Assembly (NCBI GenBank): GCA_964504335.1
Contig: CAZDET010000021.1
Coordinates: 1-64,000, forward strand
Source of the DNA: CAZDET01 sp964504335
Lineage (GTDB): Bacteria; Bacteroidota; Bacteroidia; Chitinophagales; Saprospiraceae
Length of the DNA stretch: 64,000 nucleotides
Direction of reading: 5' to 3'
In this document: piece by piece, positions 16,600-24,814 of the stretch
Layout: each line of letters opens with the position of its first letter
Numbering within the stretch: the stretch's first letter is position 1
Made by a program: the position numbers and the translations under genes
The notes under the pieces: model-generated
What the model saw: the letters and a program-made list of their open reading frames with translations, nothing else
The model's database searches: none
What the model was told of the DNA's origin: nothing

Positions 16600-17790
16600 A
16601 TGACGAAGCAAAATTCTGACTTTTTATTGATCGATTCCGATACTCAGTTAGATCAATTTGTACATGCGACCAGGGATGCAAAGTGGATTGCATTCGACAC
16701 GGAATTTGTGGGAGAGAAGCGATTTCAAACCTTGTTGTGCCTGGTGCAGGTAGCCTGTGAGAAGGGCTATTTTATGCTCGATCCGCTTCGCCTGTCGCAC
16801 CTGGACCCTTTTCTGGAACTCGTCACGGATCCGGAGGTGCTCAAGATCACCCACGCCGGCGACAACGATTACCGTCTCCTAAACGCTGTTTACGGCACGA
16901 TCCCCCAAAATACTTTCGATACGCAGATTGCCGCCGGCTTTGCGGGCTATCGGTATCCTATCTCGTTTCGCAAGCTCGTGGAAAGTGAGTTGCGTATGCA
17001 GCTCCAGAAAGGATACGCTGTTGCCGACTGGGAAAGTCGGCCCTTTCAGGCGAAACAATTGCGGTACGCACTGGAAGATGTGCAGCCGCTCCACCGTTTG
17101 TACACCAAACTAAACCGAAGGCTGGAAGGCAGCGGAAGGGCCTCCTGGGCGCAGGAGGAGTGTGCTCAAATGGAGGTTCCTGCCTACTACGAGCGCGATC
17201 CGCACCACGAGGCGATCAACAGCAACCTGATGCGCTCCCTGCGATTTCGCGAACAGGTGTTCCTACTACGCATATTGACCTGGAGACGGCAGCAAGCCCA
17301 ACGCAAAGATTACAGCAAAGAGATGATCCTGCCCTCCAAGCTACTGGGGCAAATCGTCAAAGGTGTCCGTAGTGGTAAAGAGGCGCTCAAGCAAAACCGC
17401 CGATTACCCAATAAGACAATCGATCGTTTTGGGGATGCATTCGTCAAAATGTATAACGGCGAAGTGACGGCAGAAGAGCGTGCCGTACTGAAGCGGATTC
17501 CGCGCCAGGAAGACGAAGATCAACTCGATGAAATTCTCCTGGAATTCCTCTACTTACTCATGAAATATCGGGCACAGGAAGAAGATATTGCCCACGCGCT
17601 GGTGATGCCGCGCAACGCGATCAAGCGAATGAAAAGCGATCCCGCTACGCGACAAAACATCCTCGGCAGCGGCTGGCGCCGCGCGCTCCTCGGCGACGAT
17701 TTCGTCAACTGGCTGGAAAACTACGACCATCTCCATGTCCATATCAAGGGTGGGCGCATTGAGCTGGAGGTGTTGGAAGAGGAGGAATAG
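16600..17790 (+). CDS. rnd: RNase D-like 3'-5' exonuclease
   Basis: A 396-residue protein with a DEDD exonuclease domain followed by an HRDC-like helical region. Exo I is IAFDTEFVGEKRF (about 28-40), Exo II ITHAGDNDYRLLNA (about 87), and Exo III YALEDVQPLHRLY (about 157-170) with the Y-x3-D of DEDDy enzymes. The HRDC part begins near residue 215 (FLLRILTWRRQQAQ). RNase D trims 3' ends of tRNA and other stable RNAs. Start choice: ATG 16600, since an in-frame TTG at 16528 sits at the predicted transcription start. Its TAG stop is the first triplet of a 16-bp repeat array that runs into the assembly gap. Confidence 0.88.
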   Translation: MTKQNSDFLLIDSDTQLDQFVHATRDAKWIAFDTEFVGEKRFQTLLCLVQVACEKGYFMLDPLRLSHLDPFLELVTDPEVLKITHAGDNDYRLLNAVYGTIPQNTFDTQIAAGFAGYRYPISFRKLVESELRMQLQKGYAVADWESRPFQAKQLRYALEDVQPLHRLYTKLNRRLEGSGRASWAQEECAQMEVPAYYERDPHHEAINSNLMRSLRFREQVFLLRILTWRRQQAQRKDYSKEMILPSKLLGQIVKGVRSGKEALKQNRRLPNKTIDRFGDAFVKMYNGEVTAEERAVLKRIPRQEDEDQLDEILLEFLYLLMKYRAQEEDIAHALVMPRNAIKRMKSDPATRQNILGSGWRRALLGDDFVNWLENYDHLHVHIKGGRIELEVLEEEE

Positions 17791-17842
17791 TACTTTAGTC
17801 TGTTAGTACTTTGGTCTGTTAGCACTTTAGTCTTTTGGTACT
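17788..17842 (+). repeat. tandem 16-bp repeats, left of the gap
   Basis: Units TAGTACTTTAGTCTGT, TAGTACTTTGGTCTGT and TAGCACTTTAGTCTTT, then TGGTACT cut by the gap. The array starts exactly at the stop codon of the RNase D gene. All 55 bases are repeated identically at 17943-17997. Confidence 0.85.
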
Positions 17843-17942
17843 NNNNNNNNNNNNNNNNNNNNNNNNNNNNNNNNNNNNNNNNNNNNNNNNNNNNNNNNNN
17901 NNNNNNNNNNNNNNNNNNNNNNNNNNNNNNNNNNNNNNNNNN
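17843..17942. other. assembly gap of 100 N
   Basis: Exactly 100 ambiguous bases, the conventional placeholder for a gap of unknown length. Because the 55 bases on both sides are identical, the true gap may be negative (a single shared copy) or may hold more repeat units. No coding interruption can be inferred, since neither flank is inside a gene. Confidence 0.97.
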
Positions 17943-18006
17943 TAGTACTTTAGTCTGTTAGTACTTTGGTCTGTTAGCACTTTAGTCTTTTGGTACTTTG
18001 GGCTGT
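17943..18006 (+). repeat. tandem 16-bp repeats, right of the gap
   Basis: Four units: TAGTACTTTAGTCTGT, TAGTACTTTGGTCTGT, TAGCACTTTAGTCTTT and TGGTACTTTGGGCTGT. The first 55 bases equal the left flank of the gap. The remaining bases to 18046 hold no gene and no clear terminator. Confidence 0.85.
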
Positions 18007-18046
18007 CTGAACTTAGGAATTGCTGGCTATTCCAAGTTCAAGAACC

Positions 18047-18508
18047 TCACAGCTTCACTACCTTCCGATCAAAAGGATTCAGGGCGACGCCCTTTACTTC
18101 TGCTTCTGCTTCGAGGCGGTACTCCGATTCTACATTGCGCGACCATCGTGCCAGACGGGCGATACCGCCAAAGACGAGGTTGCGATTGCCGAAGGCATCG
18201 ACATCGGATTGGACCCGTTCGAAAGGAAGGCTGAAAGGGCGCTCAACGATTTCGCCGGGTGGTACCTCAATGATTTCGGTCAGTTCGATGGCCCCGAGTT
18301 GGTATTCATCAACCAGGCGTTCTTCGCCGCGGCCGCGGCTGTACCGTTCAATCAGGACAATACTTACGGCTAGGACCGTCTGGGGCCGAATGCTTTTGAA
18401 GCGAATGCGGCCCTCCAATCGATTGGGTTGCTGGACGGGCTGCTCGTCGAGCAAGAGCTCTAACTTGACGCCCTCGATGCCTAACCAGTTTTTTACTCTT
18501 CCCAGCAT
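18047..18508 (-). CDS. Spo0M-like arrestin-fold protein
   Basis: A 153-residue cytoplasmic protein resembling the Spo0M/SpoOM family: N-terminus MLGRVKNWLGIEGVKLELLL, an arrestin-like beta core with IERYSRGRGEERLVDEYQLG and VERPFSLPFE, and the conserved ending KGVALNPFDRK. Family members in non-sporulating bacteria have no settled role. The gene is complete, ends 50 bases from the repeat array at the assembly gap, and is followed by no recognisable operon partner. Confidence 0.75.
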   Translation of the reverse strand: MLGRVKNWLGIEGVKLELLLDEQPVQQPNRLEGRIRFKSIRPQTVLAVSIVLIERYSRGRGEERLVDEYQLGAIELTEIIEVPPGEIVERPFSLPFERVQSDVDAFGNRNLVFGGIARLARWSRNVESEYRLEAEAEVKGVALNPFDRKVVKL

Positions 18509-18577
18509 GGCATTTTTCGCGAAAGGTACGCATCCTTTTGTGGGCTGTCACTGTAGCCCGACCAATTACCCCATTTT

Positions 18578-19075
18578 TTAGACCATCTGCCGGTGCCAGC
18601 TCTCCCAGAGCGGCTTGACGAACTGTTGGTCCAACTCGGCCTTGGTTTTTACAAGGGGATCGAAGACCAGCGTTTCGGGGCCAATCTGCCCTTCGGCGTA
18701 GGCAGTGGCGAAGGCGTCACGGGGAAGGGTTTCGACCTGGCCATCTGCCGTTTGATAGCTGAAGCGCATGCGGTCGAACAGATCGACCCCAAACTCGGCC
18801 TGCAACTGCTTGAGAAAATGCACGGAGGCATCGATGGAGCAACCGCTGGCCCCGGCCTGTCGTTCGTCTACAGCCAGTACAACAAAGCGGTTGTGCAACA
18901 AACCGGACGCCGCTCGCAGGGCCCGGTTGTGGCTAACCCACCGGCTTGCAAATGTACGCAACAGTTGTTCTATTTGAACCGATTCGGCTTCTGTGAAGGG
19001 CCGATCCGATTGGTAAATCCACACCCGGCTTTCGGGGGCCATATCCGGGAGTGCCTCTAATTGTTGATATTCCAT
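18578..19075 (-). CDS. conserved Bacteroidota protein of unknown function
   Basis: A 165-residue soluble protein. It belongs to a family widespread in Bacteroidota that is often labelled 'ABC transporter ATPase' but has no Walker motifs. Recognisable stretches are SRVWIYQSDRPFTEAE, FASRWVSHNRALRA, the HNRFVVLAVDE-AGASGCSID block, and the C-terminal KPLWESWHRQMV. The Cys in GCSID and nearby Asp look like conserved functional residues. It starts 2 bases after the stop of the iron-sulfur protein gene upstream, so it is likely in the same operon, perhaps working with that redox complex. Confidence 0.75.
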   Translation of the reverse strand: MEYQQLEALPDMAPESRVWIYQSDRPFTEAESVQIEQLLRTFASRWVSHNRALRAASGLLHNRFVVLAVDERQAGASGCSIDASVHFLKQLQAEFGVDLFDRMRFSYQTADGQVETLPRDAFATAYAEGQIGPETLVFDPLVKTKAELDQQFVKPLWESWHRQMV

Positions 19076-19077
19076 AG

Positions 19078-19872
19078 TTAGGCGAGCTGTTGAACGATCA
19101 TTTCACTGAGGTCATAGACCATCACTTTTTCCTGCTGCTCCTTGGCCTTGAGGCCATCCGACATCATAGTCATGCAAAATGGACAATTTACCGCAATGAC
19201 CTCCGGCTCCGTGGCTAGAGCTTCCTCTACACGTTCGATGTTGATGCGTTTTTCGCCGGGCTCGTCCTCTTTCCACATCTGAGCCCCGCCGGCTCCGCAG
19301 CAAAGACCATTGAGTCGGGAGCGCTTCATTTCTGCCAAATCGCTATCCAGCGATCGCAACACCTCCCGGGGGGCTTCGAAGATGCCATTGCCCCGGCCGA
19401 TGTAGCAGGAATCGTGGTAAGTTATCCGCTTTCCTTTAAAGGTACCGCCTTCTTTTAGCTTAATGCGCCCCTCGTCGATCAACTGCTGTAGATACTGCGT
19501 ATGGTGGAGGATGTCGTAATTTCCACCCAATTTGGGATATTCATTTTTTATGGTGTTGAAACAGTGCGGGCAGGCCGTCACCATTTTCTTGACGTTGTAG
19601 GTATTGAGCGTTTCTATATTTTGAAGCGCCACCATTTGGTAAAGGAATTCATTCCCCGCTCGTCGGGCAGGATCACCGGTGCAGCTTTCTTCATTTCCCA
19701 AAATGGCAAATTCGATACCGGCAGCCGTCAGAATTTCCGCAAATGCCCGCGTTACGCGCTGATTGCGGTCATCAAAACTTCCGGCGCAACCGACCCAAAA
19801 CAAAATTTCCGGCTCCTTCCCTTCAGCGGCCATTTCGGCCATGGTCTTTACGTTCATCCCGATCGGATTCAA
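19078..19872 (-). CDS. HdrB-like CCG-domain iron-sulfur protein
   Basis: A 264-residue protein with two cysteine-rich CCG-type domains as in heterodisulfide reductase subunit B, GlpC and LutA. Cysteines occur in FWVGCAGSFD, ESCTGDPARRAG, ACPHCFNTIKNEYP, DSCYIGRGN, LCCGAGGAQMW and NCPFCMTMM. Such domains hold noncubane Fe-S clusters and pass electrons to a disulfide or quinone. It follows the HdrC-like membrane protein (52 bases between them) and precedes the conserved 165-residue gene, forming an operon. The electron donor and acceptor are unknown. Confidence 0.88.
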   Translation of the reverse strand: MNPIGMNVKTMAEMAAEGKEPEILFWVGCAGSFDDRNQRVTRAFAEILTAAGIEFAILGNEESCTGDPARRAGNEFLYQMVALQNIETLNTYNVKKMVTACPHCFNTIKNEYPKLGGNYDILHHTQYLQQLIDEGRIKLKEGGTFKGKRITYHDSCYIGRGNGIFEAPREVLRSLDSDLAEMKRSRLNGLCCGAGGAQMWKEDEPGEKRINIERVEEALATEPEVIAVNCPFCMTMMSDGLKAKEQQEKVMVYDLSEMIVQQLA

Positions 19873-19924
19873 TTTCAGTTAGCAAAGTTATTATCACATT
19901 ATCAGTTATCGGCTCATCAGCACA

Positions 19925-21292
19925 TTAATCTTCCCGCCACGCTTCCCGATCAATGGTCATGCTCCAGGCGGCACCACTATTTTCGATACTGTTGAACATC
20001 GGTAACCAATCGCTCGGGCCCGCCGACTCGGTCAGAATTTCGTAGCGGCGCAATTTGAGGATGGGCTCCAGGGGGTTAATGAGTACAGGACAGGCCTCCA
20101 CACAAGCCTGGCACGTGGTGCAGGCGTGAATTTCCTCCTTGCTGATGTAATCAAACAGCGACCGACCGTCGTCGAAGTTGTCTTTAGACAAGGGCCGATC
20201 CGAATCGGCAGCATGTTCCTGATTGCCACTGCGTATTTTCTGCCCAACTTCTTCCGCTCTATCGCGGACACTCATTACGATTTTCCGTGGGGATAATTTC
20301 TTTCCGGTGAGGTTGGCCGGGCACACGGCCGTGCAGCGGCCACATTCCGTGCAGGAGTAAGCCCCCATAATGTCGATCCAGCTCAGATCAAATACATCCT
20401 TTGCCCCAAACTCCGGGATATCGGCACTTTCATCCATGGCTGCCGCGCCGTTTCCGTTTTCTACTGGTAAGCCCATCATGCTTTTTACCTCGTTCATCAC
20501 CTCCGGCATGTTTTCCATCTCTCCACGGGGGCGCAAGCGAGAGAAAAAGGTGTTGGGAAACGCCAAGAGTATGTGTAAGTGCTTCGACCAGGGCAGGTAA
20601 TTTAAAAAGGCAAACACCATGATAAGGTGAAGCCACCAGCCAAAGCGCTCAACCCCCATGAGTGATTCGGTGGACAGCCCGCCGAAAAGCAATGGCCCCA
20701 ACCAGGAGCTGACGGCCAGCTGGCCCGTATCCGGAAAGTGCTCTGCATCGATTTTCTGGAGCAACACATCCGATCCATTCATACTGAAAATTCCGATCAG
20801 CAGAATAATTTCACCGATCAGAATGAGATTGGCATCCAGCTTGGGCCATCCCTTCAATTCCGGTTTTTCCAGACGGGGAATGCGCAGGCCATTACGGCGG
20901 ATTAGAAAGAGCACTGTCGCAAAAAAGGCGAGTAGCGATAAAACTTCAATGAAGCTGATGACGAAGGTGTAAAAACCTCCCAACGGTTGGGCAAACACCC
21001 GGTGCCGACCGGAAACTCCATCGATGAATATTTCGATTAATTCGATCTGAGTGATAACAAAAGCCGCATATAGCGTAAAATGCAGCACCGCCGGAATGAT
21101 CCGCTTGAACATACGCTGCTGGCCGAAGGCCACCAAGAACATATTCTGCCACCGTTGCCCGCCTGATCCGCCCACGGGCTCTGCTTTGCCCAATAAAATA
21201 TTCTGGCGCACCCGACTAAATTGGACGTAGGCCAAACCAAGAGCCGCAGCGGCGAGTAAGACGAAGATTATCTGTTGTATCATCTGAGACAT
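19925..21292 (-). CDS. membrane-bound HdrC-like 4Fe-4S protein
   Basis: A 455-residue protein. The N-terminal half is hydrophobic, with segments near 4-22, 55-80 (VLHFTLYAAFVITQIELIEIF), 105-130, 155-175 and 225-245, resembling the NarI/DsrM-type haem b anchor. The C-terminal half has two 4Fe-4S motifs: SCTECGRCTAVCPANLTGKK (about 310-330) and ACTTCQACVEACPVLINP (about 388-405). It likely carries electrons between the quinone pool and the adjacent HdrB-like subunit. Start: the Met of MSQMIQQIIF at 21292 is preferred to an upstream Met at 21367. Confidence 0.85.
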   Translation of the reverse strand: MSQMIQQIIFVLLAAAALGLAYVQFSRVRQNILLGKAEPVGGSGGQRWQNMFLVAFGQQRMFKRIIPAVLHFTLYAAFVITQIELIEIFIDGVSGRHRVFAQPLGGFYTFVISFIEVLSLLAFFATVLFLIRRNGLRIPRLEKPELKGWPKLDANLILIGEIILLIGIFSMNGSDVLLQKIDAEHFPDTGQLAVSSWLGPLLFGGLSTESLMGVERFGWWLHLIMVFAFLNYLPWSKHLHILLAFPNTFFSRLRPRGEMENMPEVMNEVKSMMGLPVENGNGAAAMDESADIPEFGAKDVFDLSWIDIMGAYSCTECGRCTAVCPANLTGKKLSPRKIVMSVRDRAEEVGQKIRSGNQEHAADSDRPLSKDNFDDGRSLFDYISKEEIHACTTCQACVEACPVLINPLEPILKLRRYEILTESAGPSDWLPMFNSIENSGAAWSMTIDREAWRED

Positions 21293-21450
21293 TTCTACTC
21301 TGTAGATACACAAAAATAGGAGCTGTAGTCGAGCTGAGCGAATATTCGCTAAATAGATTAAAATCAATCTAAATTATTGCCCGCAAATACTATTCGCAAT
21401 TTATACATCTATTTCGATGATCTCGGAATATTGTGTAATCTTGGCGATTG

Positions 21451-22644
21451 ATGTCTATGAAAGCGTTGATTCTCAAACCACGCCGCGAGCAGTCCATCCG
21501 GCGCCGGCATCCCTGGGTATTCTCCGGAGCGATTGCCGAGACCGATCCCGACTTGCAGGACGGCGACCGAGTGGTCGTTTTGGACCATCGCCGCCAAAGA
21601 TTGGCGATCGGGCATTTTCAAGAAGGGAGTATTCGAGCGCGCCTATTTGCCTTTGGCCCCGACGATTTACCAGAAGACTTCTGGCTCCGTCGGCTCCGTC
21701 GGGCGCATCAGTTGCGGCAGCTCCTTGGCTTTGTGGATAATCCCCGCACCAATTGCTATCGCCTCGTACACGGCGAGGGGGACGAACTGCCCGGCCTGAT
21801 CATCGATATTTACGGTACCGTAGCCGTTCTTCAGTGCCACTCCATCGGTATGCATCGCGAACGCGAGCACCTGGCACGAGCCCTGGTGTCCCTCTACGGC
21901 CCTGATTTATCCGTATACGACAAGAGTCGAGAGGCGCTCCCGGAACGCTATGGCAGCGAGCAAACGGACGACTACCTAATCCAGGCCCCCGGCAGGGCGG
22001 GTACAGAGGGCCGCATCCTTGAAAACGGCAACGCTTTCTTCGTCGATTGGGCCGCCGGCCAGAAAACCGGCTTTTTTCTGGACCAGCGCGAAAACCGGGC
22101 TCTCTTAGCGCAGTATGCGGCCGGAAAGTCCGTGCTGAATACCTTTTGCTATACCGGCGGTTTTAGCGTTTATGGCCTACAGGGCGGCGCGAAACGAGTA
22201 GACAGTGTGGATGTCTCCGCCCGCGCGATGGCGATGACCGCCCGCAACGTTGCAGAGGCTGGTGGCGACCCGTCGGTCCACCGATCCATTACTGCCGACG
22301 TCATGAATTACCTCAAGCAGGAAGGTGATCGCTACGATCTGGTGGTAGTAGATCCGCCCGCCTTCGCAAAATCCCAAGACAAACGCCACCGGGCCGTGCA
22401 GGCTTACAAACGACTCAACGCCCTGGCAATCGACCGGGTGGCTCCAGGCGGGTTGTTGTTTACCTTTTCCTGCTCGCAGGTAGTCGATCGTTCCCTGTTT
22501 TATAATACTATCGTAGCCGCCGGGCTGGAGCGCAGCCGCTCCGTGCGGGTATTACACCACCTGAGCCAAGGGCCGGATCATCCGGTCTCGCTTTTTCATC
22601 CAGAGGGGTCGTACTTGAAGGGACTCGTGCTTGGTATCGATTAG
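21451..22644 (+). CDS. rlmI: class I rRNA methyltransferase, RlmI-like
   Basis: A 397-residue SAM-dependent RNA cytosine methyltransferase with an N-terminal PUA domain (about 3-80: ILKPRREQSIRRRHPWVFSGA) and a Rossmann domain. Motifs include FFLDQRENR (about 207), LNTFCYTGGFSVYGLQGGA (motif I), VVVDPPAFAKSQ (about 298-309, the catalytic DPPxF) and LFTFSCSQ, the region in RlmI that precedes the catalytic cysteine. RlmI methylates C1962 of E. coli 23S rRNA; the target here is inferred from family. ATG at 21451 or 21457 are both possible starts. Confidence 0.88.
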   Translation: MSMKALILKPRREQSIRRRHPWVFSGAIAETDPDLQDGDRVVVLDHRRQRLAIGHFQEGSIRARLFAFGPDDLPEDFWLRRLRRAHQLRQLLGFVDNPRTNCYRLVHGEGDELPGLIIDIYGTVAVLQCHSIGMHREREHLARALVSLYGPDLSVYDKSREALPERYGSEQTDDYLIQAPGRAGTEGRILENGNAFFVDWAAGQKTGFFLDQRENRALLAQYAAGKSVLNTFCYTGGFSVYGLQGGAKRVDSVDVSARAMAMTARNVAEAGGDPSVHRSITADVMNYLKQEGDRYDLVVVDPPAFAKSQDKRHRAVQAYKRLNALAIDRVAPGGLLFTFSCSQVVDRSLFYNTIVAAGLERSRSVRVLHHLSQGPDHPVSLFHPEGSYLKGLVLGID

Positions 22645-22657
22645 TGGCTGCTCCGAA

Positions 22658-23908
22658 TTATTTAGTGGTAGCAGACGACACGGTGCTGCCGCTTTCCGCC
22701 TGACCCACGTGCTTCAAACGTCCGGGATATTGCTGTAGGGCCACCTCCAGGCAATCCATAGCTATTTCCAGATCGCTCTTGTTGAGCACGTAGGCTACTC
22801 TCGCTTCATCCAATCCTTTACCGGGAGAGGCGTAGAATCCGGAGCCGGGTGCCAGCATCACGGTAGCTCCGTTGTGTGTGAAATCATTGAGCAACCAGGA
22901 GCAGAAGTGTTCGGTGGATTCCACGGGAAATCGAGCGAAGCAGTAGAAGGCACCGCCTGGTAAATAGCTGAAAACCCCGGGCACTTGCTGAAGGCGCTCG
23001 TACACCAAGTTGCGCCGACTTTCGTACTCGGATTTTGCGGCTTCCAGATAAGCCGAATCATCCTGAAGCATGTACTCCGAAAGCAGTTGGCCTAGGCGCG
23101 GTGGACTCAGCCGCAGACGCGCGTAGCGCTCCATGGTGGCAATCACCTCCTCATTGCGGCATACCACGGCCCCTACCCGGGCTCCGCAAGCGCTGTAGCG
23201 TTTGGATACCGAATCGACGACCAACACATGCTCTTCCATATGCTCGAGGTGCAGGGCGGAAAAGAAGGTATCATCGCCGTAAGCAAATTCGCGATACACC
23301 TCATCAACGCAGAAAAACAAATTGTGCCGACGAGCAATATCGCCCAAAGCTCGTATCTCCGATTCCGAATAAATACAACCCGTAGGATTGTTCGGATTCG
23401 TAATGAAAATGGCCCGGGTCCGATCGGTAAGTGCTGCTTCGAAGGCCGCTGCTTCGGGCAGGGCAAATCCGTTTTCGATCGAACAGGGAATGGTGTGCAC
23501 CTCCACTCCCGCCATTTGAGCGAAGCCATTGTAGTTGGCGTAAAAGGGCTCGGGAATGAGCACGGCATCGCCGTAGTCAAAACAGGTCAGAAAAAAGAAT
23601 AAGATAGCCTCCGAACCACCTGTAGTAATCAAGATTTCGCTGGGGTCGAGCTCCAGGTTGAAGCGCCGGTAGTAGTCGGTCAGCGCACGGCGATAACTCG
23701 ACAATCCGGCAGCCGGGGTGTAGGCCAGCACCTCGATGGGTTCGGATTGTAACTGCGCGATTGCTCGCTCGGGAGTTAGCACATCGGGCTGTCCGATATT
23801 GAGGTGATAGACATGGGTACCGCGCGCTTTTGCCGCATCAGCAAACGGACTCAATTTGCGGAAGGGCGAGAGAGGGACAACCTGGCCCCGCCCGGAGATA
23901 GGTGGCAT
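22658..23908 (-). CDS. pyridoxal-phosphate aminotransferase, class I/II
   Basis: A 416-residue cytoplasmic PLP enzyme of the aspartate aminotransferase fold. The PLP lysine is in SVSKRYSACGARVGAVVC (about 245), with NPNNPTGCIYS (about 175) and YHLNIGQPD (about 33) at the substrate and phosphate sites. SKRYSACGARVG is a hallmark of a Bacteroidota subgroup usually called aspartate or pyridoxal-dependent aminotransferase. Substrate not determined. The start is the Met of MPPISGRGQV at 23908; an upstream Met at 23959 lacks family resemblance. It converges on the rlmI-like gene. Confidence 0.87.
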   Translation of the reverse strand: MPPISGRGQVVPLSPFRKLSPFADAAKARGTHVYHLNIGQPDVLTPERAIAQLQSEPIEVLAYTPAAGLSSYRRALTDYYRRFNLELDPSEILITTGGSEAILFFFLTCFDYGDAVLIPEPFYANYNGFAQMAGVEVHTIPCSIENGFALPEAAAFEAALTDRTRAIFITNPNNPTGCIYSESEIRALGDIARRHNLFFCVDEVYREFAYGDDTFFSALHLEHMEEHVLVVDSVSKRYSACGARVGAVVCRNEEVIATMERYARLRLSPPRLGQLLSEYMLQDDSAYLEAAKSEYESRRNLVYERLQQVPGVFSYLPGGAFYCFARFPVESTEHFCSWLLNDFTHNGATVMLAPGSGFYASPGKGLDEARVAYVLNKSDLEIAMDCLEVALQQYPGRLKHVGQAESGSTVSSATTK

Positions 23909-23971
23909 AATTAGTTGCTTTTGAACAGGATCTACCACAATATAACAGTTCGCAAGCAAAGGCCACTGGAT

Positions 23972-24730
23972 TTAACGCCATTGCCCCAAATCGGTAAAGG
24001 CGCGGTCCGGCACTTCCTCCAGCACTTCGATGTCGGAAAGCCGGTACTTTCCCCGATCTCCGGATAGCAGAATGCTCCCGTAGCGGTCGTAGCCCCGGTA
24101 AGGGGTAGCCATTGCTGGCTGTTCATCGGCCGCATCCCGGAAAAACTCCCAATAATTTACCCGGTAATTATCCGCATTGAGGTACAGCCGGTATCGATTT
24201 TGAGGGGTTAGCCCCACGGCTTCAAACGTCATATCAATCACCTCACTCGGCACGCCTTCCGGACTTTCGGACGAGCCGATATATTGTAGCGCCACCCCGC
24301 TATCCTTCAGCTTAAAGGGCTGCACCAGCCAGTAGCTATCGTTTATCCAGATGGCGTGGGCCCGTTCGAGGTATTTTTTCAGAGAATCCGGTTGGGTGTA
24401 TTCCTTCCCATCTTGCTGCACCCGCCCCTCCATTGTGTTGAGATCGAGCAGGTAGATGGCATCCTGACCGGGAATTTCGATGCGAACGCGTTTTTCCTGC
24501 TTGTCCCACAGCAGCGTTCGGCGACCGAAAAAATTCCAATGCAGGTAGCGCGTATTGTCCCAGGCAGCCCGCCCGCCCATGGCTACCATAACCGAATCAG
24601 CCAGCGCCACGGCGCGGGCGTCGGATGCCGATGCGCGGAAGCCCTCCGCCGGCGGGTTGGAGTCGGATGATTGTGCCCACGTGCTATTGATCAATAGCCA
24701 TCCAAATAGAACTAACAGAAATTGCCGCAT
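23972..24730 (-). CDS. secreted hypothetical protein (LolA-like beta fold)
   Basis: A 252-residue protein with a signal peptide (MRQFLLVLFGWLLINSTWAQ, cleaved after Ala-Gln). The mature part ALADSVMVAMGGRAAWDNTRYLHWNFFGRR resembles the DUF6503-type outer-membrane lipoprotein-sorting family of Bacteroidota: a curved beta sheet that may bind lipid. FEAVGLTPQNRYRLYLN and DIEVLEEVPDRAF close the fold. Function unknown. The Met at 24793 is too far upstream of the signal peptide to be the start. Confidence 0.7.
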   Translation of the reverse strand: MRQFLLVLFGWLLINSTWAQSSDSNPPAEGFRASASDARAVALADSVMVAMGGRAAWDNTRYLHWNFFGRRTLLWDKQEKRVRIEIPGQDAIYLLDLNTMEGRVQQDGKEYTQPDSLKKYLERAHAIWINDSYWLVQPFKLKDSGVALQYIGSSESPEGVPSEVIDMTFEAVGLTPQNRYRLYLNADNYRVNYWEFFRDAADEQPAMATPYRGYDRYGSILLSGDRGKYRLSDIEVLEEVPDRAFTDLGQWR

Positions 24731-24814
24731 GATAACGTTTGGTTGATTGGTAGTATTGGTTTGCTCTTTCTCCCATAAATGCAACCACCTCAATTAAGTT
24801 GACAAACGGGATGA

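Noticed and set aside
17788..17997. A true 55-bp duplication around the N run
   Set aside because: Exact identity and a standard 100-N filler point to an assembly overlap rather than biology.
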